Origin: Rhodospirillales bacterium 24-66-33
GTDB lineage: Bacteria > Pseudomonadota > Alphaproteobacteria > Reyranellales > Reyranellaceae
DNA length: 64,000 nt
Assembly (NCBI GenBank): GCA_002281855.1
Contig: NCHQ01000001.1
Span: forward strand, 540,021-604,020
Direction of reading: 5' to 3'
The notes under the pieces were generated by a model, which saw only the letters and a list, made by a program, of their open reading frames with translations, did no database searches and was not told the origin of the DNA. This document shows, in pieces, positions 15,856 to 25,755 of the stretch; position 1 is the stretch's first letter, and each line of letters begins with the position of its first letter. The translations under genes were made by a program, and so were the position numbers.

Positions 15856-15886
15856 TTGACATAGTTTATCGACTGATAGTAATCAG
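15856..15886 (+). promoter_or_regulatory. Candidate promoter and operator of the efflux regulator
   Basis: TTGACA (15856-15861) is a perfect -35. A TAGTAA hexamer starts at 15877 (spacing 15, slightly short). The inverted repeat CTGAT-agta-ATCAG (15873-15886) covers the -10 area, a usual place for a TetR operator. The gene starts at 15914. Confidence 0.5.
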
Positions 15887-15913
15887 CCTGGGTCTGCACT
15901 GCTCAGGGTAGCG

Positions 15914-16606
15914 ATGATCAATATTCCAACCACTGGACGTGGCCGCCAGGGTACCCAGGCGAGAGGCGAGGATACGCGCCGCCGCATCCTGGAAGCCGCG
16001 CTCGATCTCTTTGCTGCCAATGGATACGAGGGCGCCAGCACCCGGCAGATCGCCGAGGGCGCAGGCGTGAACCTGCCGGCCATCCAGTATTATTTCGGCA
16101 ACAAGGAAGGCCTCTACCGCGCGATCATCGAGGACATCGTCGCCGACACCGAGCGGCACATGTCCGGGGTGCTCCCGCGCGTCCGCGCCGCGCTCGACGA
16201 TCCGGAAGCCACGGCGTCCGAACTGAGCGAACTTCTGTGCCAGACGCTCGAAGCCTTCGTCACCGTGGTGACGAGCGGCCCGCAGGTCGACAGCCGTCGC
16301 CTCATCTTCGCGCGCGCCGAGGTCGAAGAAACGCCCGGGCTCGACCGGATGCACGAGAACGGCATGCAGCAGATATTCAATCCCTGCCTGGCGCTGTTCG
16401 CCCGTATTTACGGCAAGTCCGAAGCCGATCCGGAGATGACGATGCGCACGATGGCGCTGATCGGCCAGGTCGTCATCTTCTGCAACAACCACAAACGACC
16501 CATTCTCAAAGCGGTCGGTCTCGAGGGCGAAAACGTCCAGCTGATGAAGCAGATCGTGCGCGAGCAGACGCTTGCCATCTGCCGCGCGGCCACGCCCGAA
16601 AAATAG
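15914..16606 (+). CDS. TetR-family regulator with DUF1956-type C-terminus (CecR-like)
   Basis: The protein has 230 residues. The helix-turn-helix is at about 25-68 (RRRILEAALDLFAANGYEG, then STRQIAEGAGVNLPAIQYYFGNKEGLY). The ligand domain resembles the CecR/YbiH (DUF1956) group, which controls export and antibiotic tolerance. It lies 16 bp before the outer membrane factor gene and in the same direction, so it likely represses itself and the whole efflux operon. The palindrome upstream is the expected binding site. Confidence 0.92.
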   Translation: MINIPTTGRGRQGTQARGEDTRRRILEAALDLFAANGYEGASTRQIAEGAGVNLPAIQYYFGNKEGLYRAIIEDIVADTERHMSGVLPRVRAALDDPEATASELSELLCQTLEAFVTVVTSGPQVDSRRLIFARAEVEETPGLDRMHENGMQQIFNPCLALFARIYGKSEADPEMTMRTMALIGQVVIFCNNHKRPILKAVGLEGENVQLMKQIVREQTLAICRAATPEK

Positions 16607-16622
16607 ATCCGCGAGTACGAAA

Positions 16623-18158
16623 ATGAACAGGCGCTCGCCCTTTCTCGTGGCCCTCACGGCCTTCCTCCTCGCCAGCTGCACGGCCGGTCCGGATTTCGTG
16701 AAGCCGGACAAGCCGACATCGACCGGCTACACGCCCGAGGCGCTGGCGCCGCAGACCAGTTCCGCCGCCGGCCCCGGCGGTGGCGCGCAGACCTTCGTGC
16801 CGGAGCAGGACATTCCCGGCGAATGGTGGGTGCTGTTTCAGTCGCCGCAGCTCGACGCTCTGGTCCGCGAATCGCTGCAGGCCAACCCGGATGTGGACGC
16901 CGCCCAGGCAGCGCTGCGGCAGGCTCGCGAACTCTACTTCGCCCAGCAGGGCAGCCTGTTTCCGAGCCTGAGCGCCAACGGATCTGGCCAGCAGCAGCTC
17001 GCCTCGCCGGCTTCGCAGGGGCAGGTGGGCTCCGCCGCCATGTTCGGCGTCACCGCGGCGTCGCTCAACATCTCCTATTCGCCCGACGTGTTCGGCGGTG
17101 TGCGGCGCCAGGTCGAATCACGCGAGGCTGCGGCTGAGAACCAGCGCTTCCAGCTCGAGGCGACGTATCTCACGCTGTCCTCCAACGTCGTCGTCGCCGC
17201 GATCAACCTCGCTTCGCTGCAGGCCCAGATCAAGGCGACGCAGGACATCATCGCCATCCTCAACAATTCGTTGACGGTGGTGCGCCGACAGTTCGACCTG
17301 GGCGGCGCCTCGCGTGCCGACGTGCTGGCCCAGGAAGCGGCCCTCACCCAGACCCAGGCGACCTTGCCGCCGCTGCAGAAGCAGCTGGCGCAGCAGCGCA
17401 ATCAGCTCATGCGCCTCGTCGGCCGCTCGCCGGACCAGGATCGCGGTGAGAGTTTCGATCTCGCCAAGCTGAAGCTGCCGCAGGAGCTGCCGCTCAGCCT
17501 GCCGTCTTCGCTGGTCGAGCAGCGGCCGGACGTGCGCGCCGCCGAGGCCCAGCTCCGCGGCGCCAGCGCCGATATCGGCGTCGCTGTCGCCAACCAGATG
17601 CCGCAGTTCACCATCACCGGCCTGCTGGGATTCACCTCGAGCGGGATCAGCTCGCTGATCGTGCCGGGCTCGGGCGTGTGGAGCCTTGGCCTCGGCATCG
17701 CACAGAGCGTGTTCGATGGCGGCCGGCTCGACAGCCAGCGCAAGGCCGCGATCGCCGCCTATGAGCGCGCCGCCGCGCAGTATCGCGGCGTGGTCCTGTC
17801 GGCCTTCCAGGATGTCGCGAACGCGCTGCGCGCCGTGCAGTACGATGCCGACACACTGCGTGCCCAGGTCGCCGCCGAGCAGACAGCGGCGGCGAGCCTC
17901 AGGCTCTCCGAGCAGCAGTACCAGCTGGGTGCAGTGAATTATCTCACCCTGCTCAATGCACAACAGACGTACCAGACCGCCGTCATCAACCGGCTGAAGG
18001 CGCAGGCGGCGCGCTACTCCGACACGGCGGCGCTGTTCCAGGCGCTGGGCGGCGGCTGGTGGAACCGCAACGACGTCGATCCGAAATTGATGGGCAAGCC
18101 GACGCGCTTCGCGCTGCCGCCCGTCCAGGACATCAAGCTTCCGCGCGCCGGTCACTGA
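16623..18158 (+). CDS. RND efflux outer membrane lipoprotein (NodT/OprM family)
   Basis: The protein has 511 residues. A lipoprotein signal with the lipobox LASC (Cys about residue 20) anchors it in the outer membrane. Two outer membrane efflux repeats follow, each with long coiled segments: GEWWVLFQSPQLDALV starts the first, and the second has VEQRPDVRAAEAQLRGASADIGVA. The C-terminal half ends in the usual QYQLGAVNYLTLLNAQQT-type helix. It forms the trimeric exit duct for the pump encoded by the next two genes. Confidence 0.94.
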   Translation: MNRRSPFLVALTAFLLASCTAGPDFVKPDKPTSTGYTPEALAPQTSSAAGPGGGAQTFVPEQDIPGEWWVLFQSPQLDALVRESLQANPDVDAAQAALRQARELYFAQQGSLFPSLSANGSGQQQLASPASQGQVGSAAMFGVTAASLNISYSPDVFGGVRRQVESREAAAENQRFQLEATYLTLSSNVVVAAINLASLQAQIKATQDIIAILNNSLTVVRRQFDLGGASRADVLAQEAALTQTQATLPPLQKQLAQQRNQLMRLVGRSPDQDRGESFDLAKLKLPQELPLSLPSSLVEQRPDVRAAEAQLRGASADIGVAVANQMPQFTITGLLGFTSSGISSLIVPGSGVWSLGLGIAQSVFDGGRLDSQRKAAIAAYERAAAQYRGVVLSAFQDVANALRAVQYDADTLRAQVAAEQTAAASLRLSEQQYQLGAVNYLTLLNAQQTYQTAVINRLKAQAARYSDTAALFQALGGGWWNRNDVDPKLMGKPTRFALPPVQDIKLPRAGH

Positions 18159-18211
18159 CCGGCCGCCCCTCATCCAGATCAACCGATTCAAATCAGCTCA
18201 AGAGGCATACG

Positions 18212-19342
18212 ATGATCAAGCGAATGCTCATCATGCTCATTCTCGTCGGCGCGGTGCTCGGCGGGTTGTTCGGCTTCAAGTCCTTCGTCAACGGCAAGAT
18301 CAAGGAAGCCATGGCCGGCATGGCCAACATGCCCCAGACCGTCTCAGCCACGAAGGCCGAGACCAGCGACTGGCAACCCAAGATCGATGCGGTCGGCAGC
18401 CTGCGCGCGGTGCGTGGCGCCGAGCTGTCGCTCGAGGTGCCGGGCGTGGTCGAAACCATCACCTTCCAGTCGGGCGACGAGGTGAAGGCGGGGCAGGTGC
18501 TTCTGACCCTGCGCAAGGAAGACGAGGAGGCCCGGCTTCAGTCGCTCGAGGCGACGGCACAGCTCGCGCAGATCACCTACGACCGCGACCTGAAGCAGCT
18601 CAAGGCGCAGGCGATCAGCCAGGCGATCGTCGACAATGACGAAGCCAACCTGCGCAACGCCCGCGCACAGGTCGCCGTCCAGAAAGCGATCCTCGACAAG
18701 AAGACGTTGCGGGCGCCGTTCGACGGCAAGCTCGGCCTGCGCCAGGTCGATCTCGGCCAGTTCCTCGCGGCCGGCACCATGATCGCCACCCTGCAGTCGA
18801 TGGATCCCATTTTCGTCGACTTCCTGCTGCCGCAGCAGGCCGTGGCGCAGATTACGGTCGGCGACAAGGTGAGGGCGAAGATCGACGCCTTCCCCGGCCG
18901 CACCTTCGAAGGCAAGATCACCGCCATCAATCCGAAGATCGAGACGGGCAGCCGTAACGTTCAGGTGCGCGCCACCCTGCCGAACACGGACCAGAAGCTG
19001 ATGCCCGGCATGTTTGCCACGGTCGAGCTGGACACCGGCGCGGCGCAGCGCCTGGTCACGCTGCCGCAGACGGCGGTGAGCTACAATCCCTACGGCTCGC
19101 TGGTCTACATCGTCGACGACAAGGGCAAGGGCAGCGATGCCAAGCCGGAGCTCACCGCCCGCCAGGTGTTCGTCACGACAGGCGCCACGCGTGGCGACCA
19201 AGTGGCGATCCTGAAGGGCGTTTCCGAGGGCGACACGGTCGTCACCTCCGGCCAGATCAAGCTGCGCAACGGCGTGCCGGTGCTGGTCGACAACCGTGCG
19301 GTGCCGACCAACGACGCCAACCCGAAGATCGTCGACAAATAG
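18212..19342 (+). CDS. RND efflux periplasmic adaptor (membrane fusion protein)
   Basis: The protein has 376 residues. An N-terminal anchor or signal (MLIMLILVGAVLGGLFGF) precedes the barrel-sandwich half-motif (LSLEVPGVVETITFQSGDEVKAGQ), a short helical hairpin (about 105-155), the second lipoyl half (LRAPFDGKLGLRQVDLGQF) and the beta-barrel. The absence of a lipobox suggests it stays attached by the uncleaved helix. It bridges the inner membrane pump and the outer membrane duct. ATG 18212 is preceded by AAGAGGC. It lies between those two genes in a single operon. Confidence 0.94.
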   Translation: MIKRMLIMLILVGAVLGGLFGFKSFVNGKIKEAMAGMANMPQTVSATKAETSDWQPKIDAVGSLRAVRGAELSLEVPGVVETITFQSGDEVKAGQVLLTLRKEDEEARLQSLEATAQLAQITYDRDLKQLKAQAISQAIVDNDEANLRNARAQVAVQKAILDKKTLRAPFDGKLGLRQVDLGQFLAAGTMIATLQSMDPIFVDFLLPQQAVAQITVGDKVRAKIDAFPGRTFEGKITAINPKIETGSRNVQVRATLPNTDQKLMPGMFATVELDTGAAQRLVTLPQTAVSYNPYGSLVYIVDDKGKGSDAKPELTARQVFVTTGATRGDQVAILKGVSEGDTVVTSGQIKLRNGVPVLVDNRAVPTNDANPKIVDK

Positions 19343-19364
19343 CCAGACCGCAGGACATCGTCCC

Positions 19365-22300
19365 ATGAAGTTCACCGATATCTTCATCCGCCGCCCGGTG
19401 CTGGCGAGCGTGGTCAGCCTGCTGATCCTGGTCGTCGGCCTGCGCGCCATCAGCGCGCTGCCGGTGCTGCAGTATCCACGCACCGAGAATGCCGTCGTCA
19501 CGATCACGACGACCTACTACGGCGCCGATCCCGACGTGATCGCGGGCTTCATCACGACTCCGCTCGAGCAGGCAATCGCCCAGGCCAACGGCATCGACTA
19601 CATGACCTCGACCAGCCAGAGCGGCGTCAGCACCATCACGGTCTACCTGCGGCTCAACTACGATTCGAGCAAGGCGCTGACGGAGATCAACACCAAGGTG
19701 AGCTCGGTGCTGAACCGACTGCCCACCGGGACGCAGCAGCCGGTGCTGACGGTGAAGGTCGGCCAGACGATCGACGCGATGTATATCGGCTTCAACAGCA
19801 AAGAGCTGGCGCCGAACCAGATCACCGATTACCTGGTGCGCGTCGTGCAACCCAGGCTGCAGGCAGTCGAGGGCGTGCAGACGGCTGAGTTGCTGGGCGC
19901 CAAGAACTTCGCGTTGCGCGCCTGGCTCGACCCGCAGAAGCTCGCCGCCTACGGCCTGACCGCGGCCGATGTCGGACAGGCCTTGACGGCGAACGACTAC
20001 ATCGCGGGCCTCGGCACGACCAAGGGGCAGATGGTGCAGGTCACCCTCAAGGCTTCGACCGCGCTGACCTCGCTCAATGAGTTTCGCAACCTCGTGCTGA
20101 AGCAGGACAAGGGGGCGATCGTCCGCCTCAGCGACGTCGCCAACGTGACGCTGGGATCCGACGATTACGAATCGGAAGTGAGCTTCGACGGCCAGAAGGC
20201 GGTCTATATCGGCATCCAGGTCGCGCCGGCCGCCAACCTGCTCGACGTGATCAAGGGCGTGAAGGATGTCTTTCCGTCGATCCAGGCGCAGCTCCCTCAG
20301 GGGCTGAACGGGCAGATCATCTACGACTCGACGGAGTTCGTGAACAGCTCGATCGACGAGGTGATCCACACCCTGCTCGAGGCGCTGGTGATCGTGACCC
20401 TCGTGGTCTTCGCCTTTCTGGGATCGGTGCGGTCGGTGATCATCCCGGTGATCGCCATTCCGCTATCGCTGATCGGCACCTTTGCCATGATGGCGGCCTT
20501 CGGCTTCTCCATCAATCTGCTGACCCTGCTCGCGCTGGTGTTGGCGATCGGCCTGGTGGTCGACGACGCCATCATCGTGGTCGAGAACGTGAACCGCCAT
20601 CTCGAGGAAGGGCAGAAGCCCGTCCCGGCCGCTATCCAGGCGGCGCGTGAGCTGGGCGGGCCGATCATCGCCATGACCGTGGTGCTGATTGCCGTCTATG
20701 TTCCGATCGGGTTCCAGAGTGGCCTGACGGGCGCGCTGTTCACCGAGTTCGCCTTCACTCTGGTCGGAGCCGTCACGATCTCGGCGGTGGTGGCGCTGAC
20801 CCTCTCGCCCATGATGTGCTCGCGGATGCTGAAGCCGCACGGTCACGACGACCGCAGCCTGGAAGCCCGCATGATCCGCGGCATCGACAACGTGTTCGAC
20901 CGCCTGCGGCGCGGCTACGCCCGCTGGCTGACGGGCAGCCTGAACTACCTGCCGGTGACGGCGACCTTCGCCGTGCTGGTGCTCGGCAGCATCTACTTCC
21001 TCTACTCGGCCACCAGCAGCGAGCTGGCGCCACAGGAGGACCAGGGCATCATCATCGGCTTCGCGACCTCGGCGCCCAATTCGACAATCGACCAGCGCCA
21101 GATCTATTCGCGCGAGGTCTACAAGATCGGTGCCAGCCACCCGGAGACGGATCACGTCTTCCAGCTCGACGTGCCCGGCCAGTCGATCGCGGGCTACGTG
21201 CTGAAGCCGTGGGACAAGCGCACGATGACCTCCAATCAGCTCCAGCCGATCGTGCAGCAGGAGCTGGCGGGCATCGCCGGCGCGCAGGTCGTGGCCTTCC
21301 AGCCGCCGCCGCTGCCCGGCTCGACCGGCCTGCCGATCCAGTTCGTGATCAACACGACGGGCGGCTTCGAGGCGCTGAACGACGTGGCGCAGAAGTTCCT
21401 GCAGGAAGCGCTCGCCACCGGCCGGTTCATCTTCCTCAACACCGACCTCAAGATCGATGCGCCCCAGGCCACGGTCGCGATCGATCGCGACAAGGCCTCT
21501 GCGCTCGGCCTGCAGATGAGCGACATCGGCGGCGCCCTGGGCTCGATGCTGGGCGGCGGTTACGTCAACTACTTCGCGCTCGACGGCCGCTCCTACAAGG
21601 TGATCCCGCAGGTCCAGCAATCCTCGCGGCAGAACATCGACCAGATCCTCGACTACCATATCAAGGCCGGCGACGGCACGACGGTGCCGCTGTCGACCGT
21701 GGCGTCGATTGCCACCAAGGCGATCCCGCAGTCACTCAACCACTTCCAGCAGCTCAACAGCGCCACCATCCAGGGCGTCGCCTTCCCGGGCGTGTCGCAG
21801 GCCGAGGCGCTGGAGACTCTGAAGGAGCTGGCGCAGCGCACGCTGCCCCAGGGCTATTCGATCGACTATGGCGGTGCGTCGCGCCAGTACGTTCAGGAGA
21901 GCGGTGGCTTCATCGTCACCTTCGGCTTCGCGCTGATCATCATTTACCTGTCGCTCGCGGCGCTGTTCGAGAGCTTCCGGGATCCGCTGATCATCCTGTT
22001 CTCGGTCCCGATGTCGATCGCGGGCGCGCTCATCTTCCTGATGGCCCTGAGCACGGTCGGCATGCCGGGGGCGAGCCTGAACATCTATACCCAGGTCGGC
22101 CTGGTCACCCTGATGGGCCTGATCAGCAAGCACGGCATCCTGATCGTCGAAGTCGCGAACGAACTGCAGGAAGCCGGCAAGTCGCGGCGCGAGGCCATCC
22201 AGGAGGCCGCCGCCATCCGTCTGCGGCCGATCCTGATGACCACGGCGGCCATGGTGCTGGGTGTCGTGCCGCTGATCGTGGCGACCGGCGCCGGCGCGCT

Positions 22301-22460
22301 GTCGCGCTTCTCGATGGGCCTGGTGATCGCCAGCGGCCTGACGGTGGGTACGTTGTTCACCCTGTTCGTGGTGCCGGCCGTCTACGTGATGCTGGCGGCG
22401 GATCACTCGAAGAAGCGCGGTGCGGGCGAGCCTGTCGAGGCACCGGCGGCGGGCGACTGA
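19365..22460 (+). CDS. RND multidrug efflux permease (HAE1 family)
   Basis: The protein has 1031 residues, the full length of an AcrB/MexB-type pump. It starts FTDIFIRRPVLASVVSLLI and has twelve predicted helices with two large periplasmic loops. The proton relay pair is seen in helix 4 as GLVVDDAIIVVENV (about 397-410), and the second-half counterpart GLISKHGILIVEVANE carries the conserved Lys. It exports hydrophobic or amphiphilic compounds in exchange for protons. The exact substrates, and whether it is of the MdtBC, MexF or AcrB branch, cannot be settled from sequence alone. Confidence 0.95.
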   Translation: MKFTDIFIRRPVLASVVSLLILVVGLRAISALPVLQYPRTENAVVTITTTYYGADPDVIAGFITTPLEQAIAQANGIDYMTSTSQSGVSTITVYLRLNYDSSKALTEINTKVSSVLNRLPTGTQQPVLTVKVGQTIDAMYIGFNSKELAPNQITDYLVRVVQPRLQAVEGVQTAELLGAKNFALRAWLDPQKLAAYGLTAADVGQALTANDYIAGLGTTKGQMVQVTLKASTALTSLNEFRNLVLKQDKGAIVRLSDVANVTLGSDDYESEVSFDGQKAVYIGIQVAPAANLLDVIKGVKDVFPSIQAQLPQGLNGQIIYDSTEFVNSSIDEVIHTLLEALVIVTLVVFAFLGSVRSVIIPVIAIPLSLIGTFAMMAAFGFSINLLTLLALVLAIGLVVDDAIIVVENVNRHLEEGQKPVPAAIQAARELGGPIIAMTVVLIAVYVPIGFQSGLTGALFTEFAFTLVGAVTISAVVALTLSPMMCSRMLKPHGHDDRSLEARMIRGIDNVFDRLRRGYARWLTGSLNYLPVTATFAVLVLGSIYFLYSATSSELAPQEDQGIIIGFATSAPNSTIDQRQIYSREVYKIGASHPETDHVFQLDVPGQSIAGYVLKPWDKRTMTSNQLQPIVQQELAGIAGAQVVAFQPPPLPGSTGLPIQFVINTTGGFEALNDVAQKFLQEALATGRFIFLNTDLKIDAPQATVAIDRDKASALGLQMSDIGGALGSMLGGGYVNYFALDGRSYKVIPQVQQSSRQNIDQILDYHIKAGDGTTVPLSTVASIATKAIPQSLNHFQQLNSATIQGVAFPGVSQAEALETLKELAQRTLPQGYSIDYGGASRQYVQESGGFIVTFGFALIIIYLSLAALFESFRDPLIILFSVPMSIAGALIFLMALSTVGMPGASLNIYTQVGLVTLMGLISKHGILIVEVANELQEAGKSRREAIQEAAAIRLRPILMTTAAMVLGVVPLIVATGAGALSRFSMGLVIASGLTVGTLFTLFVVPAVYVMLAADHSKKRGAGEPVEAPAAGD

Positions 22461-22536
22461 CCGCCGGATCAGACAGGCGACCGGGACGGCACACGGGACT
22501 GCCCCGGCCGCCCCGCAATGGTGTATCCTGCCCCGG

Positions 22537-22713
22537 ATGACCGCCCCCTCGAAGCAGGTCCCGGAGAAGGACGAACGTGCAGACCGGCTCGCCGCCGCGC
22601 TGCGTGAGAACCTGAAGCGGCGCAAGGCGCAGGCGCGCGCCAAGGGGGAGGTCCCGAAACCGACGGGTCCGGGACAGGGCATTGATCCGGCCGCAGGCAA
22701 GACCGGCGGTTGA
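22537..22713 (+). CDS. Small conserved basic protein of 58 residues
   Basis: The sequence is highly charged: acidic at the start (PEKDERADR), then [17 protein letters not shown]. Short proteins with this KRRKAQAR core are common beside housekeeping genes in alphaproteobacteria, without known function. A stretch of Lys and Arg could bind nucleic acid, but this is inference. It lies 33 bp before dcd; its stop codon overlaps the predicted -35 of the dcd promoter. Confidence 0.7.
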   Translation: MTAPSKQVPEKDERADRLAAALRENLKRRKAQARAKGEVPKPTGPGQGIDPAAGKTGG

Positions 22714-22745
22714 GCCGCCCCCCTCCCTCGTTTAGAAGCGCCCCA
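22710..22745 (+). promoter_or_regulatory. Promoter of dcd, probably leaderless
   Basis: TTGAGC (22710-22715) and TAGAAG (22733-22738) are separated by 17 bases. The transcription start expected 7 bases after the -10 falls at the ATG (22746) or one base before it. No ribosome site precedes that ATG, which fits a leaderless message. Confidence 0.5.
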
Positions 22746-23300
22746 ATGAGCATTCTCTCGGACCGCTGGATTCGCCGCATGGCGCAGGAGAAGGGCATGA
22801 TCGAGCCCTTCGTCGACGCCCAGAAGCGCGAAGGCGTCATCTCCTATGGCCTGTCGTCCTACGGCTACGACGCCCGTGTCGGTACCGACTTCAAGATCTT
22901 CACCAACGTCAATTCGTCGGTGGTCGACCCCAAGAACTTCGACCAGCAGAGCTTCGTCGACCGCAATACCGACGTCTGTGTCATTCCGCCGAATTCCTTC
23001 GCGCTGGCCCGGACGGTCGAGTATTTCCGCATTCCCCGTGACGTTCTGGTGATCTGCGTCGGCAAGTCGACCTATGCGCGGTGCGGCATCATCGTGAACG
23101 TGACGCCGCTCGAGCCGGAATGGGAAGGGCATGTGACGCTGGAATTCTCCAACACCACGCCGCTGCCCGCGAAGATCTATGCCAACGAGGGTGCCTGCCA
23201 GTTCCTCTTCCTTCAGGGCAACGAGCCCTGCGAGGTTTCCTATCGCGACAAGGCCGGCAAATATCAGGGGCAGCGCGGCGTCACCCTGCCGAAAATCTGA
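22746..23300 (+). CDS. dcd: dCTP deaminase
   Basis: The protein has 184 residues, as usual. It starts with [12 protein letters not shown] and has the family segments [45 protein letters not shown] and ACQFLF. The catalytic Glu of Dcd is the one in the TLEFSN segment (about 138), and the Ser-Arg of the active site is the STYAR stretch. It converts dCTP to dUTP for dTTP synthesis in the cytoplasm. It lies 12 bp before murA. The length and the absence of dUTPase features argue against the bifunctional Dcd-Dut form. Confidence 0.97.
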   Translation: MSILSDRWIRRMAQEKGMIEPFVDAQKREGVISYGLSSYGYDARVGTDFKIFTNVNSSVVDPKNFDQQSFVDRNTDVCVIPPNSFALARTVEYFRIPRDVLVICVGKSTYARCGIIVNVTPLEPEWEGHVTLEFSNTTPLPAKIYANEGACQFLFLQGNEPCEVSYRDKAGKYQGQRGVTLPKI

Positions 23301-23312
23301 GCGGAGGCGACC

Positions 23313-24596
23313 ATGGACAGAATTCGCATCAGGGGCGGCCGCCAGCTCAAGGGCCAGATCCGCATCTCCGGCGCCAAGAACGCGGCCCTGCCGCTGATGG
23401 TGGCATCGATGCTGAGCGACCAGCCGCTCACTCTCCATAACGTGCCGCGCCTGGCCGACATCACCACCATGATGCAGCTGCTGCGCCAGCACGGTGTGGA
23501 GATCGACGCCACCGCCGGGGAGAACGGCCACAGCCACGGCACGACGATGGTGCTGAAGGCGTCGAAAATCACCTCGACCACGGCGCCCTACGACATCGTG
23601 CGCAAGATGCGCGCCTCCATGCTGGTTCTGGGCGTGCTGCTGGCGCGCGAAGGCCAGGCCAAGGTCTCGCTGCCGGGCGGCTGCGCCATCGGGGCCCGTC
23701 CCGTGGATCTGCATATCGCCGGCCTGCGGGCGATGGGCGCCGACATCGACATCGACGGCGGCTACATGGTCGCGCGGGCACCCAAGGGCCTGAAGGGCGC
23801 GCGCTACACCTTCCCGAAAGTGTCGGTCGGTGCCACGGAAAACCTCATGATCGCGGCGGCGCTCGCCAAGGGCACCACCGTGCTCGACAATGCCGCACGC
23901 GAGCCCGAGATCGCCAATCTCGCTGAATGCCTGTCGGCCATGGGCGTGCCGGTGGGCGGCATCGGCACCGAGACGCTCACCATCGAGGGCGTGACCTCGT
24001 TCAAGCCGATCGAACATGCCGTCATCCCCGATCGCATCGAAACCGGCACCTATGCGATGGCCGTCGCCATGACGGCAGGCGACGTCGAGCTGATCGGCGG
24101 CCGGGTCGACCTGATCGATACCGTGGCGGCCAGCCTGCGTGCCGCCGGCGTCACGCTCGAGGACACCGAGAACGGCATGCGCGTGCACCGGACCAACGGG
24201 GCCCTGCACGGCGTCGACGTGATGACCGAGCCGTTTCCCGGCTTCCCGACGGACCTTCAGGCCCAGATGATGGCGCTGATGACACGGGCCGAGGGCGCCT
24301 CGATGATCACGGAGACGATCTTCGAGAGCCGCTTCATGCACGTGCCGGAACTGGCGCGCATGGGCGCCAACGTCACCATCCACCATCAGTCGGCCCTGGT
24401 GCGGGGCGTGCCGAAGCTGCGGGGCGCCGAGGTCATGGCCACCGACCTGCGCGCCTCGGTGTCGCTGGCGATCGCGGCGCTGTCGGCCGAGGGCGACACG
24501 ATGCTGCATCGCGTCTACCACCTCGACCGCGGTTTCGAGCGGCTGGAAGAGAAGCTCAGCGCCTGCGGTGCCGACATCGAGCGGCTGAAGGGCTAG
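23313..24596 (+). CDS. murA: UDP-N-acetylglucosamine 1-carboxyvinyltransferase
   Basis: The protein has 427 residues. Lys22 in SGAKNAALP and Cys124 in [13 protein letters not shown] are the known active-site residues; Cys at that place predicts sensitivity to fosfomycin. The C-terminal part shows [13 protein letters not shown] and [14 protein letters not shown], both conserved. It transfers enolpyruvate from PEP to UDP-GlcNAc, the first committed step of peptidoglycan synthesis. GGAGG precedes the ATG. It opens the conserved alphaproteobacterial run that continues to yacG. Confidence 0.98.
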   Translation: MDRIRIRGGRQLKGQIRISGAKNAALPLMVASMLSDQPLTLHNVPRLADITTMMQLLRQHGVEIDATAGENGHSHGTTMVLKASKITSTTAPYDIVRKMRASMLVLGVLLAREGQAKVSLPGGCAIGARPVDLHIAGLRAMGADIDIDGGYMVARAPKGLKGARYTFPKVSVGATENLMIAAALAKGTTVLDNAAREPEIANLAECLSAMGVPVGGIGTETLTIEGVTSFKPIEHAVIPDRIETGTYAMAVAMTAGDVELIGGRVDLIDTVAASLRAAGVTLEDTENGMRVHRTNGALHGVDVMTEPFPGFPTDLQAQMMALMTRAEGASMITETIFESRFMHVPELARMGANVTIHHQSALVRGVPKLRGAEVMATDLRASVSLAIAALSAEGDTMLHRVYHLDRGFERLEEKLSACGADIERLKG

Positions 24597-24600
24597 GCGC

Positions 24601-25026
24601 ATGACCGCCAAGCTGAAACTGTCTGCGCTCGATGCAGACGACCTGGCGATCGTTTCCGCCGCCGTCCAGGACGCGCTGGTGGCGGTCCGCGACTGCGCCT
24701 ATCTGAAAGAGGAGGGCCGGTTCGTCCTGCTGCTGAACCGGTTCCGGTGGGAAGCCGATCCAGGGCAGGAGATTGGCCACACCCGGACCCATTCCGCCCT
24801 CGTTTTCAACGAGGTCACCGGCGTGCGGCACCATGACATCCCCACGGCCGAGCCCGACCGAATGCTGGAACTGCTCGCGGTGGTGCTGGAAAACGAGCAT
24901 TCAGTCCTGCTGCGCTTTTCGGCCGGCCGGGCCATACGGCTGGAAATCGGCCGGCTCGCATGCCATTTGGGGGATGTCGGTGAGCCTTGGCCCACCCCGT
25001 GGAAGCCCGCCCACCCGGTCGAATAG
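24601..25026 (+). CDS. DUF2948 family protein
   Basis: The protein has 141 residues. It starts KLKLSALDADDLAIVSAAVQDALV and has the ---FVLLLNRFRWE and R-H-ALVF--V motifs of DUF2948, a family almost restricted to alphaproteobacteria and found beside murA. Its function is unknown; no signal or membrane segment is seen. It starts 4 bp after murA, so they are almost certainly one transcript. Confidence 0.9.
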   Translation: MTAKLKLSALDADDLAIVSAAVQDALVAVRDCAYLKEEGRFVLLLNRFRWEADPGQEIGHTRTHSALVFNEVTGVRHHDIPTAEPDRMLELLAVVLENEHSVLLRFSAGRAIRLEIGRLACHLGDVGEPWPTPWKPAHPVE

Positions 25027-25074
25027 CCTTTCTGGCTCCGATCAGGGGCGGGCATTCGTTACTGGAGACAGGTC

Positions 25075-25755
25075 GTGTCGAGCGACGCTAACGAGAAACT
25101 CATCCTGGCGCTGCCCAAGGGTCGTATCCTCAAGGAGGCCGGCCCCGTCTTTGCGGCTGCCGGCATCGTGCCGGAAGCGGCCTTCGCCGATCCCGATGCC
25201 CGCCAGCTCCGCTTCGCGACCAACCATCCCGACCTAGACATCATCCGGGTTCGCTCCTTCGACGTGGCGACCTTCGTGGCTTTCGGCGCCGCCCATCTCG
25301 GAATTGCCGGCGCCGACGTGCTGATGGAGTTCGACTACCCGGAGATCTATGCCCCGATCGACCTCGGCATCGGCAAGTGCCGGCTGGCCGTCGCCGAGCC
25401 GGTCGAGATGGCGGGCAGGGACGATCCGCGGCGCTGGAGCCATGTCCGCATCGCCACCAAGTATCCCGAGGTGACGCGCAAGCACTTTGCGGCACGGGGC
25501 GTGCAGGCGGAGTGCGTCAAGCTGTCGGGCGCGATGGAGCTGGCGCCGTCGCTCGGCCTCAGCCACCGCATCGTCGACCTCGTCGATTCCGGCCGCACCC
25601 TCAAGGAGAACGGGCTGGTCGAGATCGAGCACATCGCCGACATCACCTCGCGCTTCATCGTCAATCGCGCCGCGCTCAAGACGCGGCCCCAGCGGGTCGG
25701 CCACTGGATCGACCGTTTCCGCGAAGTCGCGCTCGGGGTGCCCCGTGCCGCTTAG
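25075..25755 (+). CDS. hisG: ATP phosphoribosyltransferase, short form
   Basis: The protein has 226 residues from GTG 25075, matching the short HisG form that needs HisZ as regulatory subunit; no hisZ gene is in the window. Landmarks are [16 protein letters not shown] at the N-terminus, [22 protein letters not shown] and the phosphoribosyl site [13 protein letters not shown]. It catalyses the first step of histidine synthesis. Its last 11 bases overlap the next gene hisD. Confidence 0.96.
   Translation: MSSDANEKLILALPKGRILKEAGPVFAAAGIVPEAAFADPDARQLRFATNHPDLDIIRVRSFDVATFVAFGAAHLGIAGADVLMEFDYPEIYAPIDLGIGKCRLAVAEPVEMAGRDDPRRWSHVRIATKYPEVTRKHFAARGVQAECVKLSGAMELAPSLGLSHRIVDLVDSGRTLKENGLVEIEHIADITSRFIVNRAALKTRPQRVGHWIDRFREVALGVPRAA

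Larger units (their letters stand above)
15605..15913. other. Intergenic region with a C12-T9 run and a TetR control site
   Basis: About 310 bases without a gene. The first 180 are GC-rich and featureless; antisense frames here show no family resemblance. A run of 12 C followed by 9 T lies at 15784-15804. The last 70 bases are AT-rich and hold the predicted promoter and operator of the TetR gene. Confidence 0.6.

Noticed and set aside
12977..15862. Very long minus-strand open frame of 961 codons opposite the enoyl-CoA hydratase and AtuA genes
   Set aside because: High GC leaves antisense frames open. The product is rich in Arg, His and Asp, has no family motif, and the plus-strand genes are clearly real.
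21732..24611. Minus-strand open frame of 959 codons opposite pump, dcd and murA
   Set aside because: Same composition artefact; it runs across the ends of several well-defined genes and has no ribosome site.
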